Positions 56,542-64,000 of a stretch of 64,000 bases of DNA are shown here, one piece after another (the first letter of the stretch is position 1; each line of letters begins with the position of its first letter). A model generated the notes under the pieces. That model saw nothing but the letters and a program-made list of their open reading frames with translations, was not told the origin of the DNA and did no database searches. The DNA lies in assembly GCF_900100015.1 (NCBI RefSeq), contig NZ_FNDD01000011.1, positions 81,685 through 145,684 on the forward strand. Direction: 5' to 3'. Source of the DNA: Vibrio xiamenensis (GTDB lineage Bacteria > Pseudomonadota > Gammaproteobacteria > Enterobacterales > Vibrionaceae). Position numbers and translations under genes: made by a program.

Positions 56542-57192
56542 ATGATAAAAGCAATAGCAACACTGAGCCTGCTTGGTTTGGTTGGTTGTGCGACTCTGCC
56601 GACCGATACACCGCCAAAGTGGCAAAATAATAGCGATCATTATCTGCTTTCGGGTCGGCAAGGCTGGATGCCAGGTCAGCAATTGGCGTTTGGCGACAAC
56701 CAAATTGACGTCGACAAGAGCAGTGAGTTGCGCTTTGTCGACGACGTATTATTTAACGCCAGACATCAAAGTGTCACTCTTAACTTAAAAGACAGCAGCG
56801 GCGTGAAAGCGAAGCTTCGCTACGAACAGAAGTGCGATGGTCACCGCGGTTCGTTAACCATTATTGAACCCAATAAATTTACGGCGCGAGTCAGTTATCA
56901 AGGTAAGCAAGCCTCCTTTACCGACCCCTACAACTTCACCTTTGGTGGTCACCATTATCAAATGCGCTATGGTGAATCGAATTGGCCACAAGTCATCAGA
57001 GTATCACGCGACGCTGCCCCTTTTGTTGAACTGCACCTTGGCGTCAGTGATGGTTCATGGAGCACTCAAGATCATGTTTGGGTAGTCAATAGTCTTTCTG
57101 CTGAGGGTACGAAAGTGGCGGCGTTACTCTCAGGTTACGCGGTCACGTATAATCCGGAGTATTGCGAATACGATGAGGACGATGACGAATAG
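56542..57192 (+). CDS. Hypothetical lipoprotein
   Basis: A protein of 216 residues with a clear lipobox (LSLLGLVGCATLP; Cys16) and a beta-rich body without a family I recognise. The tail is very acidic (YDEDDDE). Residue after Cys is Ala, which favours outer-membrane sorting in gammaproteobacteria. Two Cys (QKCDGHR and EYCEY) could form a disulfide. GAGTAAAGTCA precedes the ATG. A 17-bp tandem repeat array lies directly upstream. Confidence 0.75.
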   Translation: MIKAIATLSLLGLVGCATLPTDTPPKWQNNSDHYLLSGRQGWMPGQQLAFGDNQIDVDKSSELRFVDDVLFNARHQSVTLNLKDSSGVKAKLRYEQKCDGHRGSLTIIEPNKFTARVSYQGKQASFTDPYNFTFGGHHYQMRYGESNWPQVIRVSRDAAPFVELHLGVSDGSWSTQDHVWVVNSLSAEGTKVAALLSGYAVTYNPEYCEYDEDDDE

Positions 57193-57339
57193 CCCAACGC
57201 TGACTTGATAGGGCGCGAACAACCGTTGCTGTCCTATTGAGTCCAGTCTTTGTCTGCCACAGCCAAGTCAGAGCTTTTCTAATCAGCTAGGCTAAGTGAA
57301 TAAACAACAAAATCATTCGATTAGCGACAAGGAATCGTC

Positions 57340-58008
57340 ATGGAAGACAGACAAGCAGCGCCGTTTTCGGTCAAAGAGTACATTGAACTGAACCATAAAT
57401 TGGAACATGGCATGGAGACATACCCAGGGCTTAGCCATGTTGATGTCTATGAGCATTTTCCGCGTTTTGAAAATAACGCTTTGGTTGATGGTATTAGTTT
57501 GCTCGGTATTTCAGGTACTTATATTGACGCTCCATTTCATGAAGACCCAAACGGCGCCAAAATTTGCGACTATCCGCTGGAAAAGCTTGTTAACTTACCG
57601 ATTGTGGTGGTCAATAAACCAGAGAGCCGTGTTGCTTTTGAACTTGAAGATTTTGCTGGCATTGAAGTCCGCGGCAAAGCGGTGTTGCTCAATAGCAAGC
57701 ACGATCGCTTTTTTGGTCAGCCTGCCTATGGCGAAAATACGCCCTACCTGTCCGAGCCAGCCGCGCTTTATTTAGTAGAGCAGGGCGTGGCACTGGTCGG
57801 CATTGATTCGCCGCTGGTGGATAATATAGAGACCTCTGCACAGTCGATTCCAGTGCATAATATTTTACTCTCAAGCGGTGTGGTTATCTGCGAAGACATG
57901 ACCAATATTGCGGAGGTTGACGGCAAGCCAGCTTTTCTCACCGCGGTACCGCCGCGAGTCCCACTCGCAAGCTTCCCTGCTCGTGTGTTTGCCACCGTGT
58001 ATGAATAA
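57340..58008 (+). CDS. Cyclase-family hydrolase (kynurenine formamidase-like fold)
   Basis: A protein of 222 residues of the cyclase superfamily (PF04199 type), which includes kynurenine formamidases and isatin hydrolases. The usual metal motif HxGTHxDxPxH reads ISGTYIDAPFH, so two His ligands are replaced while Asp and the last His remain. Further segments are DGISLLG, VRGKAVLLNSKHD, LVEQGVALVGIDSPLVD and IPVHNILLSSGVVICED. It probably hydrolyses an amide or lactam. It is separated from the ABC genes by a terminator, but the context suggests one pathway. Confidence 0.8.
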   Translation: MEDRQAAPFSVKEYIELNHKLEHGMETYPGLSHVDVYEHFPRFENNALVDGISLLGISGTYIDAPFHEDPNGAKICDYPLEKLVNLPIVVVNKPESRVAFELEDFAGIEVRGKAVLLNSKHDRFFGQPAYGENTPYLSEPAALYLVEQGVALVGIDSPLVDNIETSAQSIPVHNILLSSGVVICEDMTNIAEVDGKPAFLTAVPPRVPLASFPARVFATVYE

Positions 58009-58032
58009 CCAGAGATATTTCTAATCTTTGTT

Positions 58033-58057
58033 AAGCGGCTTCGGCCGCTTTTTTTGT
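58033..58057 (+). terminator. Terminator after the cyclase-family gene
   Basis: AAGCGGC (58033-58039) and GCCGCTT (58044-58050) with a TTCG loop and a T run. Confidence 0.88.
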
Positions 58058-58200
58058 CTTGTATTTCTGTGTGACCGCCACGCAATAACGCTTTGTCCTA
58101 ATCACCCTAAACCTTGGCTGAAATAGTCGAGTTTTGGCGATTTGGCAAGGCTAAGATGACAGCTGATTTTAAGTTTTGACTAGTTGGCAAAGGATAACCA

Positions 58201-59718
58201 ATGAGTGAAGAAACGATATTGACAGCGAGTCATATTTCAAAGCGTTATGGCGGTGTTTTTGCACTTAATGACGTGAGTTTTTCACTGAACAAAGGTGAAA
58301 TACTCGGGCTTTGCGGTGAGAACGGTGCAGGGAAGAGCACACTGGTAAAAATTCTTGGTGGTTATGTCAAACCGGATTCCGGGCGATTGACCATCGACGG
58401 TCATGAGATTGAATTGGGTAAACGCGTCGACCCGGCGCTTATCACCATTGTGCATCAAGAATTATCGATTGTGCCGCATCTTAGCGTGCTCGATAACATC
58501 ATGTTAGGAATGAAAAAAAGTGGCTTTTGGTATCTGCGCCGCCAACATGTAGAGAGTGTCAAACAGCATTTAGACAGTGTTGGATTGGCTCATGTTTCCC
58601 CTTATCAACTGGCCCAAACACTATCACTGGCAGAAAGGCAGTTGGTTGAAATTGCACGCGGCTTGGCGAGCGGCGCAAAAGTGCTACTGCTTGATGAACC
58701 TACCGCAACGTTATCTGACGCTGAAATCGACAAAGTGTTTACCATCATGCGTGGTTTGAAAGCGGCGGGGACCACTTTAGTGATCATCAGTCACCGCTTA
58801 GATGAGGTGTACACCATTACCGACCGTGTCACCGTGTTTCGTGGCGGCGAGCACATTTTTACTCGTGATACCGCCCAAGTGCCAAGTGAACAACTGGTTA
58901 GTGCCATGCTTGGTCACGAGGTCGAGCGCAAAGCAATGCATACAGTTCGTCCGCAAAGTCAGGATGTGTGCCTAGCATGTGAAAACCTTAGCTTAGAAGG
59001 GCAATTCGGACCACTTAACTTTAACTGTCATCGCGGAGAAATTGTTGCGATTGTCGGCCAGCTTGGTTCTGGCGCGGATGCGCTGCTGAAAACCTTGGCA
59101 GGGCTTGAACCTAATGCCAAGGGCAAGATTGTTGTTAATCAAAAGCAAGTCTCGATCAAGGGCGTGCAACACGCCGACCAACTTGGCATCGCTTATGTGC
59201 CGGAAGAACGCGCCGCCAAAGGGGCATTTCTAGATGCGCCAATTGGCATGAATTTAAGCTCTCGAGCACTTGGGAGCCTTGCCAATATGGGCGTGATCTC
59301 CAAATCTGACGAGCGCGCGATGGGCGTCGATCTTGCTCGTTCATTTACGTTAAATCCTGAACGTAATCACGAACCCGTTTCGTCGCTCAGTGGTGGTAAT
59401 CAGCAAAAAGTCGTGCTTGGTAAAGCCGTAGCCACCAATCCGAAATTACTGTTACTCAATGAGCCGACTCGCGGCGTTGATATTGGCGCTCGCGCTGACA
59501 TATACCAAGTGCTTCGAACGCGCGCCGATTCGGGGCTGTCAATCGTGTTTTTCTCCACCGATCTGGAAGAGATTCTCGACTTTGCCGATCGCATAGTGAC
59601 GGTATTTAAAGGGCAGGTGGTCAATAACGTATTACGCGAAAATGCCAGTCAACAAAGTATTTTACAGGACATTCTTCACGGTAATGCGCTGGAAAGTCAC
59701 AAGGAGGTGGCAGCATGA
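58201..59718 (+). CDS. Sugar-type ABC transporter ATP-binding protein (RbsA-like)
   Basis: A protein of 505 residues with two ATPase domains as in RbsA/MglA. The first has Walker A GENGAGKSTLVKIL, signature LSLAERQLVEIARG and Walker B VLLLDEPTAT. The second has a degenerate Walker A (GQLGSGADALLKTL) and signature LSGGNQQKVVLGKA, normal for this family. It energises import with the two permeases and the binding protein that follow. Its stop overlaps the next start by four bases. Confidence 0.93.
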   Translation: MSEETILTASHISKRYGGVFALNDVSFSLNKGEILGLCGENGAGKSTLVKILGGYVKPDSGRLTIDGHEIELGKRVDPALITIVHQELSIVPHLSVLDNIMLGMKKSGFWYLRRQHVESVKQHLDSVGLAHVSPYQLAQTLSLAERQLVEIARGLASGAKVLLLDEPTATLSDAEIDKVFTIMRGLKAAGTTLVIISHRLDEVYTITDRVTVFRGGEHIFTRDTAQVPSEQLVSAMLGHEVERKAMHTVRPQSQDVCLACENLSLEGQFGPLNFNCHRGEIVAIVGQLGSGADALLKTLAGLEPNAKGKIVVNQKQVSIKGVQHADQLGIAYVPEERAAKGAFLDAPIGMNLSSRALGSLANMGVISKSDERAMGVDLARSFTLNPERNHEPVSSLSGGNQQKVVLGKAVATNPKLLLLNEPTRGVDIGARADIYQVLRTRADSGLSIVFFSTDLEEILDFADRIVTVFKGQVVNNVLRENASQQSILQDILHGNALESHKEVAA

Positions 59719-60701
59719 ACCCTGCTATTTCGGCTAAGGCAAGCCCTTCACCATTGTCAATCGGGCGCACGGCACTAAGCCCAGCTCGGATTCAATCTAC
59801 CTCGGTGAAAGTGGCGACGGTGATTGTTGCCCTACTCGCGAGCGTATTTGTGGATGGTTTTGCGAGTACGCAGAATCTCAGTGCCATCTTGTTTATGACG
59901 GTATCGGTTGGGGTAACAGCGTGCGGGTTAGCGCTGGTCACCATCAGCGGAAACTTGTTTATGTTATCGCTAAGTGCCACCGCCTCTATCTCAACCATCA
60001 TTTTCGCCAGTTGTTTGCAGTACGGTTTTGTTGCGGCAGCGGTGATCACTTTACTGTGCGGCTTGGTATTTGGCGCGATTCAGGGCATGGCGGTGGGGCT
60101 GCTTAAAACCAATCCCATTATCACCAGCATCGCGGCGGCGTCGGTGATTACTGGTATTGGTTCGTGGGTGTGTGGTGGTCGAACGGTGACCAGCGATGTT
60201 TCTGTCAACTGGTTAGGGGTTGACCATTTGATAAGCGGTGTGCCTAACCAAGTGGTGGTTTTGGTGCTAGCACTGGTTGGTTGTGAGCTGTTTTTATCGC
60301 GTATGCGTCTTGGCCGAGAAACCTTACTCACCGGTGTGAATAGCGAAACGGCGCGTTTGTCTGGTTTGCGTGTTGGGCTTGCGGTTTGTTGCGCTTTTAT
60401 TATCGCCTCAGTGGCCGCAACGAGCGCGGGTATTTTGATCGCTTCGCAAACCTCCCAAGGTAATTTGTCGCTTGGTTCTGGGCTTGATTTCAGTGCTATC
60501 GCTGCTGTGCTGGTTGGCGGTATCGCCATCAATGGCGGGCATGGACGTATTTTGGATGCGGTGATCGGCGCACTGTTTTTGGCGGTGGTCAGTAATGTGC
60601 TGTTGCTAAAAGGCTTTTCTCTGGATATTCAATTGATGGTCAAAGGCGCAGTGGTGATCATTTCTGTGGTGCTGGGTGCCCTGCTGTCACGTAAGCGTTA
60701 A
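59715..60701 (+). CDS. Sugar-type ABC transporter permease 1
   Basis: An RbsC-like membrane protein of 328 residues with about ten helices (VKVATVIVALLASVFVDGF, GLVFGAIQGMAVGLL, INGGHGRILDAVIGALFLAV). ATG overlaps the ATPase stop, and AAGGAGGTGGCAGC is a strong ribosome binding site. It pairs with the next permease to form the channel. Confidence 0.9.
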   Translation: MNPAISAKASPSPLSIGRTALSPARIQSTSVKVATVIVALLASVFVDGFASTQNLSAILFMTVSVGVTACGLALVTISGNLFMLSLSATASISTIIFASCLQYGFVAAAVITLLCGLVFGAIQGMAVGLLKTNPIITSIAAASVITGIGSWVCGGRTVTSDVSVNWLGVDHLISGVPNQVVVLVLALVGCELFLSRMRLGRETLLTGVNSETARLSGLRVGLAVCCAFIIASVAATSAGILIASQTSQGNLSLGSGLDFSAIAAVLVGGIAINGGHGRILDAVIGALFLAVVSNVLLLKGFSLDIQLMVKGAVVIISVVLGALLSRKR

Positions 60702-60709
60702 GGAGAACG

Positions 60710-61669
60710 ATGATGACATCTACTTTCAATATGGCAAGTCGTTTACGAATCGGATTATGTATTGCGATTCCGCTGTTTTTTGCTTGCGCCAACAGTTTCT
60801 TTTTCACCAGCGGCAATTTGTTTGCTCTGATGCAAAGCTTTGCATTGGTTGGTTTGGTTGCTCTGGGGTTATCACTAACCATGATTGTGGGCGAATTTGA
60901 TCTTTCGGTAGCGCCAATGGTCGCGGTCGGCGGTTTGATTCTCGCCAAGATGGGGGACAGTTCGGCGCTGGTGGGCGTACTGTGGGCTCTGGCGTTTGGC
61001 CTTATGGTTGGGCTGATTAACGCAGCATTCATTATAAAACTCAAAGTATCGTCACTGGTGAGTACCCTAGGCGCGATGATTTTGCTGTCTGGATTTGCCT
61101 ACTGGATTGCTGATGGCAACGTCGTACCTTATTACAACTTCGATGCCTCCGATGTATTAGATGCACAGTTCTGGGTTTTGTTCTCACCACGTATTGTCAT
61201 CACCCTCGTTGCTATGGCGGTGCTGCTGGTGATTCTCAACTTTACCCGCCTTGGCCGCGATGTGTATGCCACTGGCAGTCATCGTCAATCGGCAATTATG
61301 AGCGGAGCAAACACTCAAGCCGCTTTGTATTTCGCGTTTGGTTGCAGCGGCGCTATGGCGGCGCTTGCGGGGGCGTTGATATCTATCAGTCTCGCAACGG
61401 GTTCACCAACGCTGGGTGATACGCTACTCATTCAAGCCGCATCTGCAGCCATCTTAGGTGGTGTTTCACTTGGCGGTGGGATTGGCAAAGTGCAGCACGT
61501 GGCGCTTGGGGTATTTATTCTCGCAGCGCTGAGCAACGGCTTGAGCTTACTTGGCGTGAGTTCGGCCACGACTTTGCTAGTTAATGGCTGTGTATTAGGT
61601 TTTGTAGTTTTAGCTAATGGCGACTTAAGCCGCCTAGGTTTACGCGCACTGACGCGCTCTCATGGATAA
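60710..61669 (+). CDS. Sugar-type ABC transporter permease 2
   Basis: An RbsC-like membrane protein of 319 residues with the family segments ALGLSLTMIVGEFDLSVAPM, GLINAAFIIKLKVSSLVSTL, VYATGSHRQSAIMSG and GGVSLGGGIGKVQH. The gene starts with ATGATG (60710 or 60713) after AAGGAGAACG. Two distinct permeases, rather than a homodimer, form the channel. Its end overlaps an upstream start of the binding-protein frame. Confidence 0.9.
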   Translation: MMTSTFNMASRLRIGLCIAIPLFFACANSFFFTSGNLFALMQSFALVGLVALGLSLTMIVGEFDLSVAPMVAVGGLILAKMGDSSALVGVLWALAFGLMVGLINAAFIIKLKVSSLVSTLGAMILLSGFAYWIADGNVVPYYNFDASDVLDAQFWVLFSPRIVITLVAMAVLLVILNFTRLGRDVYATGSHRQSAIMSGANTQAALYFAFGCSGAMAALAGALISISLATGSPTLGDTLLIQAASAAILGGVSLGGGIGKVQHVALGVFILAALSNGLSLLGVSSATTLLVNGCVLGFVVLANGDLSRLGLRALTRSHG

Positions 61670-61691
61670 CAACAAACAAGGAAGTAAGGTT

Positions 61692-62660
61692 ATGACTTAT
61701 AAACATCAATTAGCGGCATTAACCGCAGCAGCTTGCTTGGCGAGCAGCGTAGCACCACTCTCTAGTGCTTATGCCGCTGAGGGCAAATCAGTAATTCTAT
61801 TACAACCGACCGAAGAGTGTACCTATTGCTCTGATTACTTGCGCTTTTTTAAGCAAGAGGCGGATAGCGCTGGGCTCAAGTACCAAACGGTCACCAGCCC
61901 TTTTGATCCAGCAAACCAAGCCAACCAGGTCGAACAAGCGATTGCCAAACATCCCGATGCGATTATCTTATGGCCGGTAGATGCGAATGCGCTTATTCCT
62001 TCGATGCGCAAAGTACAAAAGGCAGGTATTCCACTGATTATCAGTGATGCTATGCCGGCGAAACAGTCGGAACGTTTTTGGGATGTATATACCGGTGGTA
62101 ATAGCGAAGAAATCGGTCAAGAGTCGGCAAAAGCCATGGTGGCGGCATTTAAAGCCAAAGGTTATGGCGATAGCGGTAAAATCTTTGTGATCAGTGGTAC
62201 ACCGGGTACGCCAACCAGTATTGGACGGACTAAAGGTTTTAAAGAAACCTTAGCCAAAATCGCGCCGAACATCGAAATCGTTGGCGAGCAGCCAGGAAAC
62301 TGGGATCAAAATGTAGCAATGAATGCGGCTTCTTCGATGTTTACCCGCTTTGGTGATCAAGTGTCTGGCGTTTACGCCGTTGAAGATTTAATGATGGCTG
62401 GTGTGATTGTGGCAGCAAAACGCGCCGGCATTGATGCGCAGAAATTGGCGTTAATTGGGGTTGGCTGTGAAGTGCAAGGCTATCAAAATATCAAACAGGG
62501 CATTCAGTATGCGACGGTGCTATCAGATGCCTACAGCGATGCAAAATACGCTGTCAATGCCGCGGTCAAACTGCTTAATGGTGAAAAGCAGCCTAAATAC
62601 AGCTATTTGCCAAACCCAATTATTACTCAAAACAATCTCAGTGACTGTAAAGGCATTTAA
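61692..62660 (+). CDS. Periplasmic sugar-type substrate-binding protein
   Basis: A protein of 322 residues of the Peripla_BP_4 class (RbsB-like) with a signal peptide (LAALTAAACLASSVAPLSSAY-AAE). DAIILWPVDANALIPSMRKV, GNSEEIGQESAKAMV and GVYAVEDLMMAGVIVAAKRAG follow the family. Cysteines near the mature N-terminus (EECTYCSDY) plus GVGCEV and DCKGI may give disulfides. ATG 61692 follows AAGGAAGTAAGG. Cargo unknown; the neighbours (cyclase-family and arginase-family hydrolases) point to a nitrogen-rich compound rather than a plain sugar. Confidence 0.9.
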   Translation: MTYKHQLAALTAAACLASSVAPLSSAYAAEGKSVILLQPTEECTYCSDYLRFFKQEADSAGLKYQTVTSPFDPANQANQVEQAIAKHPDAIILWPVDANALIPSMRKVQKAGIPLIISDAMPAKQSERFWDVYTGGNSEEIGQESAKAMVAAFKAKGYGDSGKIFVISGTPGTPTSIGRTKGFKETLAKIAPNIEIVGEQPGNWDQNVAMNAASSMFTRFGDQVSGVYAVEDLMMAGVIVAAKRAGIDAQKLALIGVGCEVQGYQNIKQGIQYATVLSDAYSDAKYAVNAAVKLLNGEKQPKYSYLPNPIITQNNLSDCKGI

Positions 62661-62738
62661 ACCTTCTTAGCAGCCGAGAAAGTATCAAACATGGCGAAGT
62701 TTGCGCTTCGCCAGCATTCAGTATTAAGGAATAGATTT

Positions 62739-63611
62739 ATGTCTGAACAAAGTAAAACCTTGCGTTTACATATTCCGCAGTGGCAAGGGGGCAATCATCC
62801 TGCCTATCATTTTGGCGCGCAACTTCTCGCTTGGCTGGCGCCGAAAGCTAAAGGTCCGGTAGAAGAGGTCGAGGTCGCTTTTGATCAAAATGGCAACCTT
62901 GAGAATGAGAATGGCATCGTTGGGCGCTCGCAGATTATTCCTCAGTTGGAGCAGGCGCGCGCTCTGATTAATAAACACCAGCCAGAGAGTTTGGTGGTAC
63001 TTGGCGGTGACTGCTTAGTCGATTTGGCGCCATTTGCTTATCTGCAGCAAAAATATCAAGATGACTTGGGTATTTTATGGGTTGACGCTCACCCTGACAT
63101 TATGACTTCCAACGAGTTTGAGCATTCTCATGCATCTGTGTTGCGTGCACTGATGGGAGAAGGGGACAGTGATTTAACCCAATTTGTCACCACTCCGATT
63201 AAGGCCAATAAAGTGATGTACGCTGGCGTCAATAACGAGAGTGAGTTTGAAGCCAATTTCTTGGCCGAAAAACAGATGCGTGTGTGCAGACCCGATGAGA
63301 TCAAATCGCAAATTACCTCGATTCAAAAATGGATTGAAGAAGAGCAAATTAAGGTGCTCGCGATCCACTTGGACCTTGATGTAATTAGCGCGACGAGTTT
63401 TGGCTCATTACTATTTAACAATCCCCATGTTCCTGCAAATGCTTATGAAGGCATCGCCCAAGGTCAAATCACTATGGATGACGTCGTTAAAGTGATTGGC
63501 ATAGCGAGTGAACATACAAAAGTGGTGGGTATTGGGGTCGCTGAGCATCTTCCTTGGGATTCACTTAACCTCAAACATATGCTTGAAAAGCTCCCTTTAC
63601 TTGGAGAGTAA
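62739..63611 (+). CDS. Arginase-family hydrolase, atypical
   Basis: A protein of 290 residues with the ureohydrolase fold. Metal-site motifs are GGDCLVDLAP (His replaced by Cys), WVDAHPDI (intact DAHxD) and HLDLDVISA (third Asp of the DxDxxDP motif replaced). It is therefore related to arginase, agmatinase and formiminoglutamase but not one of them by motif; compare the intact SpeB in this window. ATG 62739 follows AAGGAATAG. Seventy-eight bases after the binding-protein gene and before a terminator, so it is probably the last gene of the transporter operon and hydrolyses the imported guanidino- or amidino-type compound (inference). Confidence 0.85.
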   Translation: MSEQSKTLRLHIPQWQGGNHPAYHFGAQLLAWLAPKAKGPVEEVEVAFDQNGNLENENGIVGRSQIIPQLEQARALINKHQPESLVVLGGDCLVDLAPFAYLQQKYQDDLGILWVDAHPDIMTSNEFEHSHASVLRALMGEGDSDLTQFVTTPIKANKVMYAGVNNESEFEANFLAEKQMRVCRPDEIKSQITSIQKWIEEEQIKVLAIHLDLDVISATSFGSLLFNNPHVPANAYEGIAQGQITMDDVVKVIGIASEHTKVVGIGVAEHLPWDSLNLKHMLEKLPLLGE

Positions 63612-63670
63612 GTATTGAGTGATAAGTACTTGATGAATAGCTGAGTTGAATATTCGTACTTAAGCGATTA

Positions 63671-63698
63671 AAAAGAGCCCTTGGGCTCTTTTTTTGTT
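63671..63698 (+). terminator. Terminator of the ABC-arginase operon
   Basis: AGAGCC (63674-63679) and GGCTCT (63684-63689) around a short CTTG loop, flanked by A and T runs. Confidence 0.85.
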
Positions 63699-63763
63699 TG
63701 TCAGCTCTAAACCACCGCCTAGGGCGGTGGTGATTGTCCCTTGGGGCTATTGCCCGAAGGAAT

Positions 63764-63823
63764 GCCCATGTTAGAAGTAAGTCTCTTATTCACCACAAGT
63801 AAGAGGAAACTAAAAACATGGGC
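63764..63823 (+). promoter_or_regulatory. Transposase-leader hairpin blocking the start codon
   Basis: GCCCATGTT (63764-63772) pairs perfectly with AACATGGGC (63815-63823), which contains the tnpA ATG. Inside it CTCTTA (63783-63788) pairs with TAAGAG (63800-63805) at the ribosome binding site. Such a structure represses transposase translation in IS200 elements. Confidence 0.8.
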
Positions 63824-64000
63824 GACTACAGAAGTTCATCACATGTATATTGGCGTTGTAAATACCACATAGTATGGACGCCGAAGTATAGATTTAAGAT
63901 CTTGAAAGGTAATGTAGGTAAGGAGCTTTACCGCTCGATCTACATTTTGTGCAATATAAAAGATTGTGAAGTCTTGGAATTAAATATTCAGCCAGATCAC
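63818..64000 (+). CDS. tnpA: IS200-like transposase TnpA (N-terminal part)
   Basis: The first 61 residues of a small Y1 HUH transposase (whole proteins are about 150 residues), cut by the window end. YWRCKYHIVWTPKYRFKIL at residues 11-29 and LNIQPDH at the end match IS200 TnpA; the HxH metal motif would be completed by the next codons and the catalytic Tyr lies beyond. It moves the element as single-stranded DNA. AAGAGGAAAC is the ribosome binding site, hidden in the leader hairpin. Confidence 0.93.
   Translation, partial: MGDYRSSSHVYWRCKYHIVWTPKYRFKILKGNVGKELYRSIYILCNIKDCEVLELNIQPDH

Larger units (their letters stand above)
63711..64000 (+). mobile_element. IS200/IS605-family insertion sequence, left part
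   Basis: The element begins near the hairpin ACCACCGCC/GGCGGTGGT (63711-63719 with 63723-63731), the type of subterminal palindrome IS200 elements use instead of inverted terminal repeats. A leader with a start-codon-blocking hairpin and the start of the transposase gene follow. The right end lies outside the window. Confidence 0.88.

Noticed and set aside
56354..56617. 87-codon minus-strand frame across the 17-bp repeats
   Set aside because: It lies over the tandem repeat and the lipoprotein start, has a repetitive translation and no start signals.
1..64000. CRISPR arrays, tRNA, rRNA, toxin-antitoxin or phage-defence operons
   Set aside because: No regular spacer-repeat arrays, tRNA-like cloverleafs, rRNA stretches or recognisable defence gene sets were seen.

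Overview
The window is a gene-dense, moderate-GC stretch of a Vibrio-type gammaproteobacterium. The basis is a Qrr quorum-sensing small RNA, specific to Vibrionaceae, with a sigma-54 promoter and two LuxO-type sites, together with the enterobacteria/vibrio-like protein families (SpeA, SpeB, LdhA, YejABEF, YjeH, YddG). The mix of metabolic and sensory accessory genes, with no rRNA, tRNA or ribosomal genes, would suit the second chromosome, but that placement is inference.

Layout. 1-7 kb: end of a carboxymuconolactone-decarboxylase-like gene and a secreted cupin, an MscS channel, a GntR regulator, the speA-speB putrescine operon, and an M15 peptidase. 7-10.6 kb: an accessory patch with an acidic RTX-like protein, an AT-rich non-coding island, a small membrane protein, a beta-barrel protein and a PstS-like protein. 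10.7-13.8 kb: a hybrid histidine kinase and dCMP deaminase. 14 kb: the Qrr RNA gene. 14.2-25.6 kb: small metabolic and transport genes (PNPOx-like protein with a divergent MocR regulator, YjeH, Lrp, LysE, Gfo/Idh/MocA, OsmC, DUF1294, YddG, L,D-transpeptidase, secreted GH128-like glycosidase, Rrf2, DUF1360).

26-35 kb: a sarcosine-to-pyruvate module, glyA-soxBDAG-purU-sdaA, preceded by a leader with about five hairpins. Sarcosine oxidase yields glycine, methylene-THF and peroxide. GlyA joins glycine and the one-carbon unit into serine, SdaA deaminates serine to pyruvate, and PurU recycles formyl-THF. 35-44 kb: maa-like acetyltransferase, D-lactate dehydrogenase, GNAT, Nudix and the yejABEF peptide importer.

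44-55.5 kb: a signalling block. It holds a PAS-GGDEF-EAL protein, PPC/TetR/GST genes, a BvgS-like hybrid kinase overlapping a receiver-EAL gene, which in turn overlaps a NarL-type regulator, then a LysR gene and a second, paralogous NarL-type regulator. 55.7-63.6 kb: an S4 protein, a lipoprotein behind a 17-bp tandem repeat, and a probable catabolic unit (cyclase-family hydrolase, sugar-type ABC importer, arginase-family hydrolase) whose substrate is unknown. The window ends inside an IS200-like element.

All function calls come from reading motifs and family resemblance by eye; no database search was possible. The best non-coding finds are the Qrr gene with its control region, the structured glyA leader, the hairpin at the speA start, and the start-codon-sequestering hairpin of the IS200 transposase.
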